Source: Desulfobulbaceae bacterium UBA5123
Lineage (GTDB): Bacteria > Desulfobacterota > Desulfobulbia > Desulfobulbales > UBA5123
Assembly: GCA_002415465.1 (NCBI GenBank)
Contig: DHYT01000141.1
Location: 1-7,119 of the forward strand
Direction: 5' to 3'
DNA length: 7,119 nucleotides
Within the stretch, counting starts at the first letter, position 1. The number at the start of each line of letters is the position of its first letter. Below, piece after piece: positions 5,743 to 7,119 of this stretch. Both the position numbers and the translations under genes were made by a program. Below the pieces are notes generated by a model, which was given only the letters and a program-made list of their open reading frames with translations, was not told the DNA's origin and made no database searches.

Positions 5743-7119
5743 ATGAACAGGTCTTTAGCCTGGAAAACCGTTTTGCTTCTGGTATTGATTCTTTTCTCTG
5801 GAATCACCCTGCTGCCTTCCTTCTACAAGAATACCCCGGAATGGTGGGGGAAGTATCTTGCCCCCGAAGGCCTGCGGCTGGGCCTTGACCTGCAGGGCGG
5901 CATGCATCTGGTGTTGAAGGTGGATCTCGACAAGGCCATCGAGAACACCCTTGATTTTGCCGCCAACGATTTGAAGGACGCCCTGTCGGAAAAGAAGATC
6001 ACCGTGGTGCGCACGCCATCCACCGATACGGACACGGTGATCTTCACGTTGCCCAACACCGCCGCCGTCGGCACCGTCAACGAGGTTATCGCCGGCGATT
6101 TTCCGGACCTCAGCGTCGATGTTCAGGCCAGCGAGGGGACCTTCCCCCGGATAATCCTGCAACTGAAAAGTGAAAAAATCGACTTCATCAACCAGCATGC
6201 GGTCGACCAATCCCTTGAGATCATCCGCAACCGGATAGATCAGTTTGGCGTCGCCGAGCCGGTTATCGTTCGTCAGGGCAAGGATGAGATCGTGGTTCAG
6301 TTGCCGGGGGTCAAGGAGCCGGAACGGGCGCTTACCCTCATCGGCCAGACCGCGCAGCTTGAGTTCAAGATGGTGGAGGATCAGGCCGGCGTCGATCTGC
6401 GCGGGCTGATCGCCCAGGCCGAGACGGGTGGGCAATGGCATGAGGGCGACAGCCGGCGGCAGTTGAATCTTGCCCTGCAGCACAGCTTGCCGCCCGACAC
6501 CCAGATCTATTTTGAAAAAGACGTGGACCCCGAGACCGGCATTGAAACCAAAACGCCGCTTTTGATCAGGAATCAGGTGCTGATGACCGGCGAGATGGTC
6601 AAGGACGCCCAGGTGCGGGTGGGCGGCAACTTCAACGAGCCCTATGTCAGCGTCGATCTCACCGGCCGTGGCGGCCGCGTTTTCGGTCAGATCACCGAGA
6701 AGAGCGTCGGGAAGCGGATGGCCATCGTCCTTGACGAGGTGGTGCGTTCCGCGCCGGTGATCCGGGAGAAGATCCTGGGCGGCAAGGCCCAGATCTCCGG
6801 CAGCTTCACCTATGAGGAGGCCACCGATCTCGCCATCGTTCTTCGGGTCGGCGCCCTGCCGGCGCCGGTGTCGATTATCCAGAACCTCACCGTGGGCGCC
6901 TCCCTGGGTCAGGACTCCATCAACCGGGGGTTGATGAGCGGTCTTATCGGCACCCTGCTGGTTCTCTGCTTCATGATTTTTTACTACCGCCTCTCCGGGG
7001 TTATCGCCAACCTGGCGCTTTCGCTCAACATCCTGTTCCTCTTTGCGGGGCTTGCCGCCCTGCAGGCGACCCTCACCCTGCCCGGTATCGCCGGCATCAT
7101 CCTCTCCATCGGCATGGCG
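5743..7119 (+). CDS. secD: Protein translocase subunit SecD (3' end outside window)
   Basis: SecD and SecF form an inner-membrane complex that uses the proton gradient to pull proteins through SecYEG and release them on the periplasmic side. The 459 codons present include the first membrane helix (about 9-26); the conserved GLDLQGG motif (47-53); the large periplasmic region, with RNRIDQFGVAEP (162-173) in the first part and the head domain roughly 220-350; the LRVGALPAPV segment (367-375); GASLGQDSI (385-393); and the start of the membrane bundle (helices at about 394-414, 418-440 and from 444). The frame runs off the right edge within LPGIAGIILSIGMA, just before the expected VDANV motif. 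About 70-100 residues should be missing, and secF probably follows. The gene has its own strong promoter and a long leader. yajC, often just upstream of secD, is not between this promoter and the gene. Confidence 0.97.
   Translation, partial: MNRSLAWKTVLLLVLILFSGITLLPSFYKNTPEWWGKYLAPEGLRLGLDLQGGMHLVLKVDLDKAIENTLDFAANDLKDALSEKKITVVRTPSTDTDTVIFTLPNTAAVGTVNEVIAGDFPDLSVDVQASEGTFPRIILQLKSEKIDFINQHAVDQSLEIIRNRIDQFGVAEPVIVRQGKDEIVVQLPGVKEPERALTLIGQTAQLEFKMVEDQAGVDLRGLIAQAETGGQWHEGDSRRQLNLALQHSLPPDTQIYFEKDVDPETGIETKTPLLIRNQVLMTGEMVKDAQVRVGGNFNEPYVSVDLTGRGGRVFGQITEKSVGKRMAIVLDEVVRSAPVIREKILGGKAQISGSFTYEEATDLAIVLRVGALPAPVSIIQNLTVGASLGQDSINRGLMSGLIGTLLVLCFMIFYYRLSGVIANLALSLNILFLFAGLAALQATLTLPGIAGIILSIGMA

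Noticed and set aside
5755..6483. 242-codon minus-strand frame opposite secD
   Set aside because: secD is clear on the plus strand across this whole span, with conserved motifs. The antisense frame has no recognisable domain.

Overview
The window looks like chromosomal DNA from a GC-rich Gram-negative bacterium. The best guess is a Desulfobacterota (former Deltaproteobacteria) relative. That guess rests on protein style: a PhnD-type binding protein beside a PAS-rich hybrid kinase, an HD-GYP protein, and a SecD of the Gram-negative type. No ribosomal or other taxonomic marker is present.

Three genes fill positions 1-5309 on the minus strand. In transcription order they are: an exported PhnD-family substrate-binding protein (5309-4461); a membrane hybrid histidine kinase with two PAS domains and a C-terminal receiver (4457-1884, GTG start 3 nt after the upstream stop codon); and, after a 180-nt gap with a possible promoter of its own, a four-CBS/PAS/HD-GYP protein (1703 to beyond the left edge). 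Together they read as a sensory module: a periplasmic ligand binder, a kinase that may read it, and a cytoplasmic protein likely to degrade cyclic di-GMP under nucleotide control. No ABC permease or ATPase gene is visible, so the binding protein may serve sensing rather than transport.

A 433-nt gene-free divergent region (5310-5742) separates this module from secD, which runs on the plus strand from 5743 off the right edge. The region holds an AT-rich stretch with a weak promoter and a 13-bp palindrome for the minus-strand operon. It then holds a GC-rich block of inverted repeats of unknown nature (about 5415-5520), a strong sigma70-type promoter for secD (TTGACT-16-TATAAT), and a roughly 156-nt secD leader. 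The leader can form several hairpins and contains a candidate 44-codon leader ORF that stops 3 nt before the secD ATG.

Most of the window is ordinary signalling and secretion housekeeping. The parts most worth a second look are the secD leader, the palindromic block at 5415-5520, and the coupling of binding protein, hybrid kinase and HD-GYP protein.
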